A stretch of 64,000 nt of DNA, taken from positions 10,452,331 to 10,516,330 of the forward strand of contig OX459100.1 of assembly GCA_949775045.1 (NCBI GenBank). Reading direction: 5' to 3'. The notes beneath the pieces are model-generated. The model made no database searches. It saw nothing but the letters and a program-made list of their open reading frames with translations, and was not told the origin of the DNA. The stretch is from Metridium senile. Its lineage: Eukaryota; Cnidaria; Anthozoa; Actiniaria; Metridiidae. The translations under genes and the position numbers were made by a program. This document shows, in pieces, positions 1 to 11,189 of the stretch (positions are counted from its first letter, which is position 1; the number at the start of each line of letters is the position of its first letter).

Positions 1-1079
1 TTCTCATTCATTAATGGTTAAAGCATGAGCATTTACGAAGTGTTTCGAGCAATTTTCACTCTACATTCTACATCGTGGAAGGTAGTTTACAATATAAAAT
101 GTCTTTAAATAGTTGTAAAGAGAATTGTATACAAATTGGTCCCAAAATATCGCTCCGTGACAATATAATGTCACATGTGGCTTCTGTCTCTCATCGCTTT
201 TAATCCGACAAACTAATTATGGTGCTTTTAATAAGGCTTGTAAAATGTAAGTTAAAGTCATAGAAAGACTCTTTTTCACTAAATAGATAAGAAATGAACG
301 TTGTTAGAGTTGTTTCTAGCGAATGTCAGTTTTGTACTACAAAAGTGAATGCCATTGAAAAGCTATTTATTTTGATATCGGGAAAACAATTCCAGAGTTT
401 GGACATTTTTGACACTTGAATACTGTTGTAAGCATTAATCACAATAAACCAAACGTTGCTCACTTCAAAAGTTAAGAATATCTCTGACCTTTACTGGATT
501 AGTTGAAAATTTCTCAACAATTTAAAAGTTGGAAAATTCAGTTTAGCGCTGGCACAAAATGGCGGATAAGTTGCGCGCTCAAAATGGCGGGAAACAATGA
601 AATGTTTTTCACAAATAAAAGAAAATTCTAAGCGCTGACAACGTACTTGGCAGGAAAAGTTTAATTCAATCAGCGAAGAGAATCATTTTTCTCGACAAAT
701 ATTTAATTAATTGTAAGCAATCTTTTTTGAGTTTTGGTTTTCAAATTTTGTCGCGCGCGCGCGCAAAAAAAGCGGGAAACATTTCAATGGATTCCGAAAA
801 TCTTGAACCAATCAGCTAAGACGACTATTTCTTCTCGACCAATCAGATCCGTTTGCGTTACTAACATATGCTCAGAGATAACAAGCTGATTTTAGAAGCC
901 TTTTTGAAATATCTTTTTGATGTTGAGAGGGATTTAAGCATTCTTGAACAAGGGTCAAAACTGCTCAACAAGTGGGATGTTTAGATTAAATATAGCAGAA
1001 TTTACGAGAATATCGCATATTATAATAAATGATAAATGAAATTACAAACATTATTGAACTAAATTCCTTGAACTTCCAG
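1..1079. other. AT-rich non-coding stretch
   Basis: No coding region is seen. The only structured part is the promoter-like block at 555-846, described separately. The rest is low-complexity AT-rich DNA without a splice-bounded open frame that I could recognise. Confidence 0.6.
555..846. promoter_or_regulatory. Promoter-like block with YY1-, E2F- and CCAAT-like sites
   Basis: Two AAAATGGCGG motifs (556-565 and 581-590) resemble YY1 sites. Two GCGGGAAA motifs (587-594 and 772-779) resemble E2F sites. Two CCAATCAG boxes lie at 808-815 and 839-846, and a third AATCAG at about 669. A GCGCGCGC run sits at about 752-764. The two halves look like diverged copies of one module (GCGGGAAAC followed by an AATCAG box and TTCTCGAC). 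The block could drive a gene upstream of FoxQ1 or be a dispersed repeat. Motif matches are read by eye and function is inferred. Confidence 0.3.
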
Positions 1080-1084
1080 TATCA

Positions 1085-1440
1085 GCAAGATTTGAAATCT
1101 TAATTGTTCAATTTGTGCTTAATTTTCTTATCAATTTAAAGTCTTCAATTGCTTTTTGTGTTGTTATAGAGAAAGAGAGGGAGTGCATGTCTGTGAAAAA
1201 CTTCTTCATTAGTTTCACAAACATATCTAAACAAATATAAACTTAATTGTTCAATTTGCGCTTAATTTTCTTATCAATTTAAAGTTTTCAATTGCTTTTG
1301 GTGTTGTTATAGAGAAAGAGAGGAAGTGCATGTGCGTGAAAAACTCAAAAACTCCTTCATTAATTTCGCAAACATTTCTGACAAAAAAAAAACTTAATTG
1401 CTCAATTTTCGCTCAATTGATTTATCAATTTAAAGCCGTG
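1085..1440. repeat. Tandem repeat, about 145-bp unit, two full copies and a partial
   Basis: The stretch CAATTTGCGCTTAATTTTC recurs at about 1107 (as CAATTTGTGC...) and 1252. Each copy continues into GTGTTGTTATAGAGAAAGAG and GTGCATGT. A third, shortened copy begins near 1394. The copies differ at scattered positions, so the duplication is not very recent. Confidence 0.7.
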
Positions 1441-1475
1441 ATTGTTTGTTATTGTTGTTCTTTAATAACCCGAAG

Positions 1476-1716
1476 GAAAGAAGAGTTTTATCTCGATATA
1501 ACAGACAGGCATGTGATCGATGCCATCGACCTGAACCCAGCCGCCATCAAGGCTAATTTGGTGACGCTAATGAAGATGAATTTGAAACGGGATCTGTTTG
1601 CCACTAAAAACAAAGAGACAAGCCGCTTAATTAATTCCCATATCAGTACGATCTTGACTCGATGGACGACTGATAAACTCGCAATGCGCCTTGAATTCTA
1701 CGAAGATTGGACATGA
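1476..1716 (+). CDS. Candidate terminal exon of an unidentified gene
   Basis: The frame ending at the TGA at 1714-1716 looks coding from about 1476 on. It is rich in charged residues, runs EEFYLDITDRHVIDAIDL and so on, and ends in EFYEDWT. An AG acceptor candidate lies at 1474-1475 after a T-rich tract. The ORF reaches back to an ATG at 1330, but that part is tandem-repeat sequence, so I do not trust it as coding. No upstream exon is visible in the window and I do not recognise the family. It could be the last exon of a gene that starts outside the window, or a gene remnant. Confidence 0.35.
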
Positions 1717-2146
1717 TTGAAGTATCGTATATACAACCAGCGCGCGCACTAAAATTCCCATCACACAACCCATAAACCTTATGTTGAACAAAACACTTCA
1801 TTATCTCCAAAACGCCTTTACTAAAACTTGATGTTGGTAGTTTGTTATCACGCTAAATACCTAACTCTAGAAGCTTATGATTTATTACTGCACTGCATTG
1901 CTAATAGAGCCTCTAATTGCTTGCTTACTGGTTTGTAAACAGTTATTTATCAATCTATGTGGGTGGTGCCACAATTCGGTGTCAACCGGCGTGAATAGTG
2001 AGATTACATCGGTTTTATATTTATCAATGGATAAATATTGGACAACTTTAGCGTTCGGGTACCAAACGCTCAGTTAGATAATCTAAAAGGAGAATCACGT
2101 GTAAAGAGAACGGTCCACCAGCTTCAAAAAGTTTCGAGATATAACG
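1717..2146 (+). promoter_or_regulatory. FoxQ1 upstream region
   Basis: This is the 430 bp before the FoxQ1 ATG. A TATA-like TTTATATTTA at 2014-2023 lies about 130 bp before the start codon. No other motif stands out. The transcription start cannot be placed from sequence alone. Confidence 0.25.
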
Positions 2147-2830
2147 ATGTCTCTAAAACAAAAACCTGTCACAATGGAAAAGAACGAAAGAATGAAACCA
2201 CCACATTCTTACATAGCATTGATTGCTACCGCAATACTAAATTCACCAGAAAAGAAACTTACTTTGACAGAAATTAACGAATACCTAGTCAAGCACTACG
2301 TCTTTTTCCGAGGTTCTTACCAAGGATGGAAGAACTCGGTGCGACACAATTTGTCTTTCAATAAATGCTTTGTTAAGATACTGCGCGATCCTGCAAGGCC
2401 ATGGGGAAAGGATAACTACTGGACAGTGAGCTCTCTCAACGACTACCTCCTTTCAGATGGGAGCTTCAGAAGACGAAGAAGACGCAAGCCAAAGAAAAGG
2501 GACAGTGAACTTGCAGGAAGACGTGAGAGGTTATTGCTCGCCGACCACGCTGTATCAGAGCACCATCCAAACACGATGATTTTTCCTCAGTTGTCACCCA
2601 CTGAACACAGAGCTGCTGTTACTACCACAAACTCCAGTACACAAGCAGCAACCTCACCAAAATTTCGCGGCCCTTTCTCGATTGAAAATATTCTTGGTGA
2701 AGACGTTGATGACAGAAGAAGTTCCTCAAACGAAATACCAAGGCATAGCACCACAGCAAGTAGTGTTCGCTCTGTTCCATACATAAGTTTGGGTAAGTAT
2801 GGTAGTCTAAGTCCTAAGATACAGTTGTAA
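2147..2830 (+). CDS. FoxQ1: Forkhead transcription factor FoxQ1
   Basis: The 227-aa frame encodes a nuclear DNA-binding regulator. The forkhead domain is at residues 17-112, from KPPHSYIALIATAIL to an arginine-rich wing (RRRRRRKPKK). It carries features I associate with FoxQ1: INEYL in helix 2, FFRGSYQGWKNSVRHNLS around the recognition helix and RPWGKDNYW in the wing. FSIENIL at 177-183 matches the eh1 Groucho/TLE-binding consensus, so it is probably a repressor. The ATG at 2147 opens the frame; ATGs at 2174 and 2192 are alternatives. A consensus donor G|GTAAGT at 2793 lies inside the frame, so the last 12 residues may be read-through of an intron (see 4503-4675). FoxQ2 and FoxL1 were considered but fit the wing less well. 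Confidence 0.88.
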   Translation: MSLKQKPVTMEKNERMKPPHSYIALIATAILNSPEKKLTLTEINEYLVKHYVFFRGSYQGWKNSVRHNLSFNKCFVKILRDPARPWGKDNYWTVSSLNDYLLSDGSFRRRRRRKPKKRDSELAGRRERLLLADHAVSEHHPNTMIFPQLSPTEHRAAVTTTNSSTQAATSPKFRGPFSIENILGEDVDDRRSSSNEIPRHSTTASSVRSVPYISLGKYGSLSPKIQL

Positions 2831-4502
2831 ATGACTGCGCAGCATAAGCTTTAAATATTGATTTGCAAAATCTGCTTGAAAAGGAAAAACGTGTTTGCTA
2901 TATTTCCTCACCATAATTCAAAATTTAAGTTAAAAACAGAGTTCAAAATTCATAAAATAGTATTTAAAAATTTGTGCACGCAACAGAAAAACAAAAAATA
3001 ACAATTGTTTAATTCACGGTGAAGCCAGCCAGCAAAAGTTTCTCATCTTATATAGAATAGTATTTAACACTGCTGCGCGCAACAAATTTACCATAAACAA
3101 TCATCATAAACTCTATTTGCAAGACAAACCAGTTGTTTTCATAACTCAAGACATGTTATGCTCTCACTGGGGTTAAAACAATTTGAAAGCAACGCTATGT
3201 AAGTTTACCTTCGTAGTATAAACAGCCAGCCAGAAAGGTAGACCTAGTTGACGACCCTTTAAGCTAATTACTTACTTAGAAATCTCAATTACAACGGAAC
3301 CAAGCGACATCTTTGCAAACCATCAAAACTCCTAATTCTTTCCTGTATATATTATGCGTTGTGAGTAGACACCCTTTTACCGGATTTGTGCTTCCTCAAA
3401 CATTCCCCATGTGCAAATTGAGCTGCTATGGAAAAGTTAGAATTCTAGACCTTATCAAAAACAGTTTTGTTTACAAAGTTAAGCGATAAGAGCTGCAGAA
3501 AAGTTGGTTAAGTTTTTGGAAAAATTGTTGAAATGGTAATTCGTAAGAATCTTTGGAAATAATTACAAAGTTTGAACTTGTGAGTGCGAGGCATTTTACA
3601 AGGTTAAACTGTATGTCAAATCTATTAGTCTACAGAGTGAGAATTGGAAGAGCGAGTTTGAAAGAAGAACAGACTTTCGTCTTTCAAGTTTGCTTGTTCA
3701 AGTTTCTGCTTGCGCGCTCGCGATAATTTGCGATTACTCTATTACAAAGCTAAATAGTAAATTAAACTTCCTTGCAAATCTGTGAGAATTTGTTATATAA
3801 CTATCATTATCATCATTTAGTTCTCAAATACCTTTGCTGAAAGGTTGGTCTCTCTCCTCAACTCACACTCACTTCGCTTAGAATAAACAAGCATTTTTTA
3901 CAAGCAGTTTATAATATACAAGCACTTCACACATGAAACCTTTTAATGACAAGTCTTATTGCTTTTATTGAATGCAGTAAATAACAGTGATTTTGCGGTG
4001 AGAGCTTTAAAGTTGCGATTAAGTTCAAGCTCTGTTTTGTAAACAACACAACTGCATAAATCCATAAATCATCTTTTCAATGGATACTTAATTCAAGAAG
4101 TTTAAACTAGCTAAGCATCTTATGTCTATTTGGAGAAGACACATACTGTCTTTCATAAATGCGCAAATCAAATGTTTATTTTTAGCTGGCTTAAAATTAA
4201 AACAAATTCTGTTATAAAGAGAGCTTTTAAATTGAAATTTCTACATCAATAACTGCCGAGCTAGAAAGCTTTTAAGCGTTTGCTATTAATAAGAACTTAA
4301 AGGCGAATTTCAGCTTCTTTCAATAGTAACACGAATTCCAATTGTGCATTTACAGTTTTGTAATCATGACTCCAAAAATTAGCTTTAAAAACGCTGAATT
4401 TAGACTTAATTCGCTTAAAATAAACTAAACCTTGTCCTAGTAATTTAAAGTTAAATACCAGCATTTAACAATCGTCCTTTTTTTATATTTGCCACATAAC
4501 AG
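2793..4502 (+). other. Possible FoxQ1 intron / 3' flank, AT-rich
   Basis: If FoxQ1 is spliced this is its intron, from the donor GTAAGT at 2793 to the acceptor ...CCACATAACAG ending at 4502, with a T-rich tract before it. If FoxQ1 is unspliced, it is 3' UTR and flank from 2831, with an AATAAA at 3882-3887. No coding frame or repeat array is seen inside. Confidence 0.45.
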
Positions 4503-4675
4503 GAGCTGTGCCAAAGGCGCCGGCCACAAGATGCCAACACTCAACAACACATTCAAGTCACCCGGCAAGTCAAGTCTACCAAAGAGTTTTGCCTACAAAT
4601 TTAACATCTCACAGCTGTGAAATATGGAATTCATGCCCTCATTGTGTACCACACTATTGCTTCAGATGTTACTGA
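4503..4675 (+). CDS. FoxQ1: Candidate second exon of FoxQ1 (alternative C-terminus)
   Basis: The acceptor AG at 4501-4502 follows a long pyrimidine tract. Joining the donor after base 2792 (one base left over) to 4503 keeps an open frame for 56 more codons to a TGA at 4673-4675. The product would be 272 aa and end in a cysteine/histidine-rich tail (SCEIWNSCPHCVPHYCFRCY). An AATAAA follows at 5093-5098. Phase match, strong splice sites and an open frame in AT-rich DNA support it. I know of no homologous tail, so it remains a prediction. Confidence 0.45.
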
Positions 4676-7600
4676 AGTTTGGGCTGAGAAAAATGGAGGA
4701 AAAACGATAGGAAGAGAGAAAAAAGAACAAGGCACGAAATCCATGGCGACGTTCAGTACCCTCAGGTTATAGAGCGCGGCCTTTCCTTCTCGAGAAGAAA
4801 AGCTAATGAAAACTTGATTACTAGATTGAATCTTCTGGATTTTGGTAAAATGAAAATAATAGAACATTGGTTTATAGTTTTAAAGGATTTTAGAGCAGAA
4901 AAACTATACAGAAGATGGCAAAAAGACGATGCGAATTTCAAAGACATTTACTCGTTATCAAAAACAATTTGAGTTGATTGAGTGATTTGGTGTACTCAAA
5001 TAGATCGTTTTTATTCAATTTTACTGTACAATATTGCTAATTTTTTAACATAAAACTATTGAAGAACTTGAAATAGCTTTGTTTATAACTAAAATAAAGT
5101 TTATATTACCTTAGAAAGAAGAAAGTCTAACATATGGCTGTGAAGGATTTCCCAAACTAGCGTGTCATCTTTAAGTGAACTGTTCCCCGCGCCTTCTGTT
5201 TTCCACATTCAAATTTCCACAAAAAACTCAACTTTTTAACTTAAAAAAACATTAACTAAACTTCGCAGGTTAAGTTTTCGAAAAGAGTTAAGAGTGAACT
5301 GTAAAATAAACAGCTTTTCACGGCCATTTTTCAAATCTGCCAAGCAGTTTTCAGCAGTTTATATAACCTTTGAAATTCGATCAAGTATTTTAGGAATGAT
5401 GGCGAAGTTTATTAAATTTGGTATGATTAATGAGACTTCAATTTTCCTTCTCAGACTACAGGAAACATTTAAAGCAAAAGAATGAAGAAAACAATTACAC
5501 TAAAAAGAACTGAGAATATACAAAAATATCCCAGAAAGGTTGAAAGCAAAATCATGTCATATTTCTGTAGGAAGATACATTTTGTCATTCGAGCGTTTAG
5601 AGATGTTTTCAGTGCGCTTTCGGAGGTTTAGAATTCTCTTTTTATTTTGTTTCACAGCTTTTTGACACACAAACAGCAATCTTTTTTACCTAGAAGCGAG
5701 AATAATGTGTCAAATCTCGCCAGAAGCCGAAGAAAAGTGCCAATATGGTGTTAATACTTAAAGACGTCGCAACGCCTTCCAACAACAACAGTCTTCTTGC
5801 TTCAGACCAAAAGTACATTATCTTTTAACCATTTTCTTGACACAAAAAACTTTACTTTTCCACAATTTATACAAACTAGAATTATTCATTAATAGTCTAC
5901 TAATCTTAAACAAGCTAAAAGAATCATTTGCTAATGGGTTTTGAGCTTTAAAATGAGTGGTTTGTGAAAGCATTCGACACAAGGAAAGGGCGAAGTTTAA
6001 TGAACACTGATCAACAAGAACGAACTCGCTTGCAATACTTTTGAAGAAGCACTCCAAATATTAACACAAAACTAAAGTTATTGATATGCCGGAAGAATAA
6101 ATAAACATTTCAATTTTGTATTTCATGTAATACTTTTAATTTGTAAGCGATATTTTTAACAATGTCTACAACATTGCACAGCCGAACAGGAAAAGGCTTT
6201 CCGGAATCGACTCTCGACAGAAACAACGATGATTTATGATTTCTACGGCTCTAAAATTTCACTGCTATTGTGCGCTTTTTAAACTTAACTCACGAACAAA
6301 GACTTACAATACTAAAGCTCTACAAATAGGAAGATAAACCTAAATAAAACGCACAAGAAAGGCGAGGTATAACTTTGCAATTCACTCAAACCGCCATGTT
6401 GGTTTTATAAGTTAGTACGTATGCAACCTTCTCGACAGTACAATATTTCCTGATAAACATTGAGCAACATTTTGGGAAAGAAAAGTTCTGTTAAAGTTTG
6501 TAAATAATTATTGAATAAAAAAAAATAAAAAAATTGAAGTAAAACTAAGAAACTATTACACACAAATTGGAATTTATTCAAGTGTCTTTGTTACAAAATA
6601 TACAACTTTTTCGTGTACAATTAATACTAAATACAACTTTCAAAAACTCTATTCCTAGTTTTAAATATCGATTTTCACAAATTCACTTTCAATCTGTAGT
6701 TTTTTGGTAGACTTTGAGGCGCTACTAAAAAAGACAAGCAAGAAATTTAAGTACCTTTGCTAACATCCTTTCAGTCTTGGAATTTCCTCAAGTCGAAAAG
6801 CCACAACATCTCAACCGACAACCCATTTCAAACGTTAGACAAACTAGCTTCTTTTGCACACAATTTGGTATCTCTTTGAGCTTGAATAACTGGAGAAATC
6901 TCGCGTTAAAGTTGGTGGTCGTTCTCCCATGTTTGTCGCCATAATCTATCCCTCGAAGATGGTGTGTTAGTGATGTGAAATGACAAGTTAGACAGAATGA
7001 TAGATGAGGTTCCAAAAACAGAAATCATTTTGCAAGAGAAATTGAGCTGATAAAGAAAACGTAATGACACTAAGTGAATTTGCTAAGTGTTAAAGAAAAC
7101 AGTTAAAAAAATCATGAAAAACAACAATATTTACGAAGAGTAGAAGTCAAGATATTTTTAGGATATAAATTTTATTTGTAAATTTTCTCGTTTAAGAAAA
7201 TAATTAGGACTAGATACATATTATTTTAATATTTCCTTTAAATAGTTTGTTTGTATTAACGCTTTTTTAATAATACCTCAGTTTTATATAATTTGTGAGT
7301 TGAATTATTTTTATGAAACGGCGCGCGCTCGTAGTGCATGTCGGAACCAGAAATGCGCTAAATCATTATCATCATCAACATTGGCTACAATTAATATCAT
7401 TATTATTATATAATAACGATATTTTAGTTTTCTTCAGAAAATTTGTTGAAAATAGAAGGTTGACCCTTAAGGTGTTGCATGTTTACTGTTGTGTGCTAAT
7501 GTGATTTTTGAAATTTGTAAAGAAAATGAATCTCTCAAAGTTTCCCTGATCCATTTACATAAATGAAGATTTATTTTTGGACCACTTTATAAAATCATGA

Positions 7601-8343
7601 AATAACAGATATTTGGGCTTTGTAATTCAACAATAATCTTGAGACAATGTTTTTTAATAAGCTAAACAAATGCATAAAAATGTTTCTTGAATTTGAGAGT
7701 CTCTTGTGCGAGTTTAATAGCGGAATGTTGTCTAGATTGCAATAGTTACTGTCCACTAGTTTCTTTTGATAACAACCAATATTCAAACACACCAATCAAC
7801 ACAGATTAACATCCTAAATCCCTAACTAAAAACCCACCTAAATGTGTTCTGTTCAGAACTAAAACTACACACCATTTAACCAAACAACTACACACTTTTA
7901 TCACCCAAATTACACCCCATTTTATGCAAAGTTTGAAACATTCGTTTGGGACACAAATTAGAGAGTTGGTCAGCATATGGTTGGCATAAGAATCAGAAAC
8001 GAGATAGCTATCTAGGCAAGTTTTCCTCGCAATTTGAACAAAGGCTCCAACAAGTCTAGCTATCCAAAATGACTGATCATCGCAGAAGGAATATCGCTAA
8101 AAACATGTTCATATTCTTGGAGCGTGTTGAGGTCAAATGAATGTGTTCTAGTCTTGCTAGCCTGCGTGGCCGGCGCAGGCTATAGTCTTGCAGGCATCAC
8201 CCAGGGCGTTGCGTTATGAATGTCCAAGGCTATACTAATCCCGATTCGATTGAGTGGTAATAATATCATTGATTGCACAATCTGATATCTGAAGCGCAGG
8301 ATTCCTGTGGTGCAATTTACCATAGGTAATCCAAAGAGAGTGC
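4676..8343. other. AT-rich intergenic stretch
   Basis: I see nothing supportable apart from the AATAAA at 5093-5098 and a short hairpin-like GCCTGCGTGGCCGGCGCAGGC at about 8162-8182, which looks like the end of a dispersed repeat. The short open frames here have the composition expected of AT-rich non-coding DNA. Confidence 0.6.
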
Positions 8344-9225
8344 AAAAATGTATGATAACTAGTGGTTAAACTAGTGTGGACTGCGTCGGTGTTTCTAAGG
8401 AAACAGTTTGAGTAAAAATGTACGATAACTAGAGATTAAACTAGTGTGGACTGCGTCAGTGTTTCTTTAAAGGAAACACTTGTGCTTAAAATGTACGATA
8501 ACTATAGTGGATTAACTAGTGTGGGTTGCGTCAATGTTTCTAAGGCCACAATTGAAGTACAACTGTGCTATAAACTCCCGGGGGGGGGGGGGGGTACTCC
8601 CTTTTTCCAAGTGGTAGGGGTGATCGGCGTACCTTTTAGGGTTAAAATATTTCCAGTGCGTACCTTTTAGGGTCCATTTAGAGATTTGGCTCAAAAATCA
8701 GTTCTAAGGGTCGTTTTTACTCTGCTTTATTTGTATCTGAGCGTACATTTTAGGGGTCATTTTCAAAATCTCCGCCGATCACCCCTACCACTTGGACAAA
8801 AGGAGTACCCCCCCCCCCCCCGGGTATAAACTAGTGGTTAAACTTGTGTGAAATGCGTCGATGTTTCTTTAAAGGAAACTATTTACAAAAGATGTACGAT
8901 AACTAGCGGCTAAACTAGAGTAGGTTGCGTCAGTGCCTCTAATTCAGCAATTGAAGTACAACAAAAGATGTACGATAACTAGCGGCTAAACTAGTGTAGG
9001 TTGCGTCAATGTTTCCGAGGAAACAATGGGAGTACTTATAATGAACGATAACTAGTGTCTACTGTGAAATGCGTCGGTGTTTCTTCAAGGGAAGCTATTG
9101 CTGTACAAAAGATGTACTATAATTAGCGGCTAAACAAGTGTAGGTTGCGTCAATGTTTCCGAGGAAACAATGGGAGTATAATGAACGATAACTAGTGTCT
9201 ACTGTGAAATGCATCGGTGTTTCTA
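8344..9225 (-). repeat. Array of the ~66-bp GACGCAG repeat family
   Basis: Degenerate tandem copies carry ACTAGTG, GTGGACTGCGTCGGTGTTTC and AAGGAAAC, with a GTACGATAACTAG spacer. Read on the other strand this is the GAAACACCGACGCAGTCC unit seen again at 11.2, 36.4, 37.8, 39, 42.2, 43, 48.5 and 63.5 kb. A 248-bp foldback element is inserted at 8577-8824. Copies are diverged and some are truncated. Confidence 0.8.
8577..8824. mobile_element. Foldback (hAT-like) element with 8-bp target duplication
   Basis: The element begins CCCGGGGGG and ends CCCCCCGGG. Its arms are inverted copies: GGTACTCCC, then CCAAGTGGTAGGGGTGATCGGCG on the left, with the reverse complement on the right. It has no coding capacity. 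It is flanked by the direct repeat TATAAACT at 8569-8576 and 8825-8832. An 8-bp duplication is typical of hAT transposons, so this is probably a non-autonomous hAT-like MITE. A second copy is at 39153-39417 and a remnant at about 40077-40135. Confidence 0.75.
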
Positions 9226-9699
9226 AAGAGATGTGCACTTCAGCACTTGTGTAATCTATATGCATGTATACATTTTAAAAGGCTCTATCGATCGTGTTGC
9301 AGTGAGACATTACGCGCGTCGCAAGTCTTAGCATGATTAGCCTTTCAGATAAGATACACCCAAGGCGACCCAGCCATTAATAGATGATGTTATTAATGAG
9401 GTCTTAATCAGTGTATTTCCTGTGACACTGTGGTATGTAATGGTGTCGAGAGATTAATATATACAATGCCTATCAGCTTTAATTAAAATTGGACGATGAA
9501 ATGTAATGAGATGCTGTTTTGACTAAATTTCAACGAGCAGGGATATATGGATTTCTTTATTGCCGACAATTAGAGTCTTTGAATTTCAGTATCGTGAACC
9601 ATTTGTTTTCCTTTTATTTATTTTTGCATTTCTTTTATGTGGTATTTTTATATTCCTCTCTTTTTATCGTCAATCCAGTTTTATATATCTTTATTTCAT
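9226..9699. other. Unassigned AT-rich stretch
   Basis: Nothing recognisable is seen between the repeat array and the microsatellite. Open frames that start here run into the CATC/CATT microsatellite and are not genes. Confidence 0.5.
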
Positions 9700-10012
9700 T
9701 TTTTCATCTATCCATCCATCCTTACTTCAATCCATCTATTCATTCTTCACTTCGATTCATTCATCTATCTATCCACACATCCATTCATCAATCCATCTAT
9801 TCATTCATTTATCTTTTTATTTATCTTTTCAATCATCCTTCCTTCCATCCATCCATCCATCCATCCTTTCTTCAATTCATTCATCCATTTATCAATCCGT
9901 TTATTTATTCATTCATTCATTCATTCAATCAATCATTGTTAATTAATTAATCAATTTATATATTTCTGTCTTTCTTTCTTTCCTTCTGTCTTTCTTTCTG
10001 TCTGTCTTTCTG

Positions 10013-10051
<39 letters not shown>

Positions 10052-10078
10052 CACTTTCTCTATTTCTTTCTTTCTTTT
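9700..10078. repeat. CATC/CATT microsatellite followed by CTTT microsatellite
   Basis: Positions 9700-9940 are imperfect CATC/CATT/CAAT tetranucleotides. Positions 9964-10078 are CTTT/CTGT tetranucleotides. They produce Ser/Ile/His-rich open frames in three frames by chance. Confidence 0.9.
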
Positions 10079-10367
10079 GTTCATTTTCATTTCCATAAAA
10101 TATTTGCAATTAGGTGTATCCAGCTCTGTTCAGCCTTCGCCCAATCAGTAAAATAGCCCCAGAAGCAAATCCTAAGTGTTATGTTCAATATATACTATTA
10201 GAGGGTATACCAGGTTATCTACAATAGCTGAAAGAATGAAAACAATGTGAGACTAGACCTGATAAAAATCACAACGGTCTGCACAACGGATATCACGAAC
10301 AACTCAAGATTTCTACTTAAGTAATATACTGACATATATTCGCATTAAGACTATAGCAAACTTAACT

Positions 10368-10975
10368 TCATAACAACCGTTTAAAGACCCCGAAGACACT
10401 CCCGGAGGCGTCCCGAGACACACGATGTACACAGGCGTTCCTCAGAGATCAGTCTAGATTCTGTAATCATATTGAGTTATGCATTGACATACGTTGCTAT
10501 TTACTCTACAGAATGAATTTATTTTTTAATTATATATCATAACAACCGTTTAAAGACCCCGAAGAGATTTCCTTAGGCGTCCCGCGACCTTGGGGAAGCA
10601 CACAGGCGTTCCTCAGAGATCAGTCTAGATTCTATAATTGTTTTAGTAATTTATTGACATACGTTGTTATTTACTCTGTGTAGAATGAATTTATTTTTAA
10701 ATTAGTTATCATAACAACCGTTTAAAGACCCTGAAGACACTCCCTTAGGCGTCCCGCAACCTTGGGGAAGCACACAGGCGTTCCTCAGAGATCAGTCTAG
10801 ATTCTAATGTATTGACATAGGTTATTATTTACTCTATACAACAAATGTATTTTTTAATCATTTATCATTACAATAGTTTAAAGACCCTGAGGCCTGTCCC
10901 GCAGGCGTCCCAAAACCATAGGGATCAATAAAAGCTGTTTCTACATGCGTCCTGCAGATGTTACTCTGAGATTTC
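10368..10975. repeat. Tandem array, about 170-bp unit, four copies
   Basis: The start TCATAACAACCGTTTAAAGA recurs at 10368, 10537 and 10708, with a diverged copy at about 10863. Each unit has a GC-richer core (GGCGTCCCG and AGGCGTTCCTCAGAGATCAG) and an AT-rich spacer with CATTGACAT. Core sequence is better conserved than the spacer. No open frame is shared. It may be a local satellite or a duplicated structured RNA; I cannot decide. Confidence 0.75.
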
Positions 10976-10997
10976 TTTTTACGAAGATAATGAAGTC

Positions 10998-11130
10998 AGG
11001 TTGATGATGATGATGCCTTAGTTAATGAAGATATTGTTGTTGTTGTTGTTGTTGATGATGAAAATGATAATGATTTTCATTATGATGATGCTGTTGTTGA
11101 CGGTGACAATGACGATGATAATTATGATGC
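10998..11130. repeat. GAT/GTT trinucleotide-rich tract
   Basis: GTTGATGATGATGATGCC, then a (GTT)n run and further GATGAT runs. It is simple sequence without coding support. Confidence 0.8.
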
Positions 11131-11189
11131 TGATAATAAAATAGTTTCACACGAAATAGAATAAACTAAAAAAACCACACAATCTTAAA

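Noticed and set aside
9519..9950. Ser/Ile/His-rich frames, also at 41295-42062 and 62115-63236
   Set aside because: Tetranucleotide repeats lacking stops. The only real coding parts in those spans are the candidate exon at 41865-42034 and the GMDS exons.
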